A DNA stretch of 64,000 nucleotides, taken from positions 25,910,243 to 25,974,242 of the forward strand of contig CM028333.1 of the NCBI GenBank assembly GCA_016647705.1. Reading direction: 5' to 3'. The position numbers were made by a program, and so were the translations under genes. Shown here one piece after another: positions 61,075-64,000 of this stretch (the stretch's first letter is position 1; each line of letters opens with the position of its first letter). The notes beneath the pieces were generated by a model that did not search any database, was not told the DNA's origin, and saw only the letters and a program-made list of their open reading frames with translations. Source of the DNA: Eucommia ulmoides. Its lineage: Eukaryota > Streptophyta > Magnoliopsida > Garryales > Eucommiaceae.

Positions 61075-61077
<3 letters not shown>

Positions 61078-61614
61078 CCTCACGGTTTGACCAAAAAATG
61101 GTGGTCCCCTCCCCCTGATTTCTTATATTCACAATTTATTCCCTTCCTTTTTCCTTTCTTTCAATTCTACCCGATTTATTTATTTGATTTTCTATTTATT
61201 TTTTTGGGGGGAATAACATAAAATGAGAACAAAGTTAAATAGAACAAAGTTAACTATAAAAAAGTATAAATTTTTTGCGGGGCGGTTAAAATACCGTATG
61301 TACAACTGTCCTTCTTTGTCATGCGAGTTCCATTTCCTTGACAAAGATAAAATGCCACGTCATTTTGATCGTCCCATTTTTTGGATTTTTCAAAGCATTT
61401 TTTTTTTTTTTTGAAATTTTATAACAAATGACGAATTTAAAAAAGAGACCTTTTTCAGGGCGCGGTGGAAAAATAATGGGAATGGAATATAGATGAAATG
61501 CAACCGAACCCTACAAGGGTTGCATACGTATCTCGACAGCGCCAAGAATCAGGTTGAATGTAGTTTAACATATGCCCCAGGGGGGGTGTGGAAAGAATGG
61601 AAAAATAAAGTGGC

Positions 61615-62605
61615 ACCCACAGAAAGACAATGCAAAATATAAAAAATCCATCATGGAGAGGTAAATGCAAAAATGAAATTAAATCTATCACGAAGAGGCT
61701 AAATGCAATATGAAATACCATCACAAAGAGGCAGAATGCAAATGCAAAATCCATCACAAAGAGGTGCAGTGCAAAAATAAAATGCCATCAGGGAGAGACA
61801 AAATGTAAATGATAAAGCTATCACGGAGAGGCATAACGCGAAAATGAAATGTCATCATGGAAAGGCAGAATGCAAATGGAAAAGTCATCATGGAGAGGCA
61901 TAATGCATAAATAAAATGCCGTCATGGAGAGGCAGAATGCAAATATAAAGCTATCACAGAGAGGCAAAATGCGAAATGAAATGCCATTATGGAGAGGCAG
62001 AATGCAAATGAAGAAGTCATCAAGGAGAGGTATAATGCGAAATAAAATTCCATCACGGAGAGGAAAAATGAAAATGTAAAACCATCACGAAGAGGTATAA
62101 TGCGAAATAAAATACCATCATGGAGAGGTAAAATACAAATGGAAAACCATCATGTAGAGACATAATGCAAAAATAAAATGCCATCAGGAGAGGCATAATG
62201 CAAATGTAAGGCCATGAAGGAGAAGCATAATGCGAAATGAAATGCCATCATGAAGAAGGTATCACGGAGAGGCATAGTAAAAAAATGAAATGACATCACG
62301 GAGAGGCAAAATACAAATGGAAAATCCATTATAGAAAGGCATAATGCAAAAATAAAATGCCATCATAGAGAGGTAGATTGCAAATAGTAAAGCCATCACG
62401 AAGAGGCATAATGCAAAAATAAAAAAGCCATCATGAAGAGGCTGAATGCAACATGAAATAACATCACGGAGAGGCAACAATAGAAAAGATCCATCATGGA
62501 AAGGTTGAATGCAACATAAAATGCCATCATGGGGAGGCAAAAAATAAAATGCCATCACGGAGTGACTGAATAGAAAATAAGAAGTCGTCACGGGAGGTAG
62601 GTATG
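61615..62605 (+). repeat. 33 bp minisatellite, about 29 units, with a 66 bp dimer pattern
   Basis: Units have the core (g)ccatcatggagaggc followed by (a)gaatgcaaat or ataatgcgaaaat. The two endings alternate for much of the array, giving a 66 bp period. Units vary by a few bases and small indels. Because 33 is a multiple of three, the minus strand shows long open frames with an 11-residue period (62262-62591, 61455-61757). These are by-products of the repeat length and are broken by indels. No spacers, so it is not a CRISPR. Confidence 0.9.
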
Positions 62606-63312
62606 AAATACTGACAGGATATAAAATGTTCCCCAGCCCATAGCAGGGGCTGCCTAGTTCTAAAACTCCCTAGATGCAGATATAGGGAAATTTCATATAA
62701 TGTGCCCCAGCTATGGGGCTGGGTCGAAATTGATACTTTAATGACTGAACCCTTATAGGTTGCCTACGGACTTTAGCATTACACTGAGGATTAGGTTTAG
62801 CATAGTTCACTGAATACCCTTTTCAAAGAAAAGCACATACCTAGATGCTTATTTAAAGCATTTGAATTTTCAGCACTAGGAGTCTCCCAATTTAATTCAG
62901 CAGGAAGGTAAGAGGTCCTAATGATAGGAAAATCCATGCTCCCAGCCCTTTTGAGATCCCTATAAGATAACACTTCCAAAACAAAATTTTAGTCTGAAAA
63001 AATTTGCTACCTTTGATGACTCGCAATTTGATTCCCCATTTTTCATTGTAGTTACTCTGCTGAGACTTCTTCCTTGTTTCTGTTTTTGAGATTTCACTTT
63101 TCAACTCAGGAGAGAGCCCAACATGCCACATTAAAGTCTTCGTGTCTTGCTCGACTGAATTCTTGTCTTTTAAAATTTCTAGGTACTTTGATGCTTGGGG
63201 TTCTAATACTCTTGTATTCTCTGTGTTTTCTCAAGTTCTGTAAAATGGATTTAGTCCAAAAAATAGGCAAATATAAATACTAACATGAGCACCTTCAATG
63301 CCCAATATGATT

Positions 63313-64000
63313 TAGTACTTAGGCCATTTTAAAATAAAGAGTCGCCACCTAGGATTGGGTTTAAATGGTGTCCTAGGTCACCGATTTTTTGGAAAAATAC
63401 ATTTCAAAGGCCTAATTAAAAATTGACTCCAAAGAATACAGTCAAACTAAAGATTTATTTAAAGGTTCAAGAGTCGGTTACGCTCGAAAAATGTGTTAGG
63501 CACCCCAAGACTCTCGTTCGAAGACAGTACCTTATATCCAATTAAGTCTATTGGTTTAGTCCAAATGTTTTATTTTATTATGAAATCATTTTCTCCTTAA
63601 AAAATATTTTGGAATTTTCACAAATAAAGTGGGAGAATGTTTTGTATTTTTTTGGGAATGTTCCCCCGGTATAACCTCTTGAATATTAAGGATCTGATAA
63701 GGATGGTCCTCGTGCCCGGGGGGGGGGGGGGGGGTTGTGTATGTCTCCAAGGGACTTATTTAATTTAAATTGGCAAACTAAAATATGTGAATATGAATGG
63801 AAATATGAATTAAAAAACTAACATCTATATGAGTTCAATTTTTTATGCAAAAGTGACCTAAAAACTAAAGGGTTTAATTTAAATATGTCAATTCAAAATG
63901 ATACGAGTACGAGAATTGAATAGGGAACACTACGTGAATTAATGTGATTATGCATGACAATGATTTAATTGTTTGACATAAAAATGTAAGCGGTGCACAT
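63313..64000 (+). repeat. G-family repeat, copy G4, runs off the window
   Basis: It begins agtacttaggccatttt and is colinear with G3 from 59022 onward for all 688 bases to the window end, with about 90% identity by eye. The first about 98 bases of the G3 start are missing. An uninterrupted G16-type run after cccggg at 63716-63734 replaces the 'gagaggttt' region of G3. G3 and G4 lie about 4.3 kb apart in the same direction, so they may be the two LTRs of one element or a tandem duplication. Confidence 0.75.

Larger units (their letters stand above)
58924..63312 (+). repeat. G-family repeat, copy G3
   Basis: It begins tatgacgccacccaatt, close to the G2 start. It continues with ggagtcgccacctagcattggg, 'gagtcggttacgctt' and 'cccccggtataacc' blocks, an AT-rich middle with several A or T runs, a pyrimidine-rich stretch with a CT microsatellite, a gaaccctacaagggttgcatacgtatctcg phrase, and a 33 bp minisatellite. 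It closes with another ggttgcctacgg phrase near 62758. No protein-coding gene is supported. The family could be a long LTR or a large retrotransposon derivative; I see neither primer site nor pol. Confidence 0.55.

Noticed and set aside
62262..62591. A 109-codon hydrophobic, membrane-like ORF
   Set aside because: The apparent hydrophobic periodicity follows from the 33 bp repeat read on the minus strand, and indels break it.
61615..62605. Regular direct repeats resembling a CRISPR array
   Set aside because: Units are contiguous without unique spacers, and the setting is plant retrotransposon DNA.

Overview
The window looks like gene-poor, AT-rich nuclear DNA from a flowering plant, probably a eudicot. 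I cannot name the species. The evidence is indirect: almost every stretch is a plant-type transposable element. These are Ty1/copia elements with Sirevirus-like gag and iMet-type primer sites, Athila-like Ty3 elements with tRNA-Asp-like primer sites, a large Ty3-type solo LTR, and a plant Helitron. I found no intact cellular gene, rRNA, tRNA or CRISPR array.

Layout. 1-5321: copia LTR and gag pieces on the + strand, a piece of a second repeat family (called G here), then the 3' LTR and 3' end of a minus-strand copia element (copia D). 5322-20009: a 14.7 kb Helitron inserted into copia D. Both Helitron ends can be read, and a related copia piece near 23744-23870 serves as an internal empty-site paralogue. 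The Helitron carries a five-exon Rep-helicase gene with three in-frame stops, a gag-like ORF, an 11-unit tandem array with a G8-18 tract in every unit, and a spliced-looking exon of unknown origin. 20010-27125: the rest of copia D, a full 2.2 kb LTR, a pol-less copia piece (E), and another full LTR. 27126-40716: a minus-strand copia element (C). Its reverse transcriptase/RNase H region is split into three by a complete Athila-like element (27567-32691, TSD tcagg) and an Athila-like solo LTR (32958-34455, TSD cataa). Its leader is split by a G-family copy. 40719-58923: copia pieces mostly on the + strand (B and A). Copia B gag is split by a second Athila-like element (43506-48908, TSD attac), and its 3' LTR is split by a 2.7 kb solo LTR (49594-52338, TSD taagg). 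58924-64000: G-family DNA with a 33 bp minisatellite, then a second G copy that runs off the window.

How it fits together. This is a nest of insertions at least three layers deep. Copia elements form the base layer, often sharing LTRs head to tail. Athila-like elements, G copies, a Ty3-type solo LTR and the Helitron landed in them later. All coding regions seen are decayed to some degree. The Helitron gene is the best preserved: its exons join into one frame of 1850 codons interrupted by only three stops.
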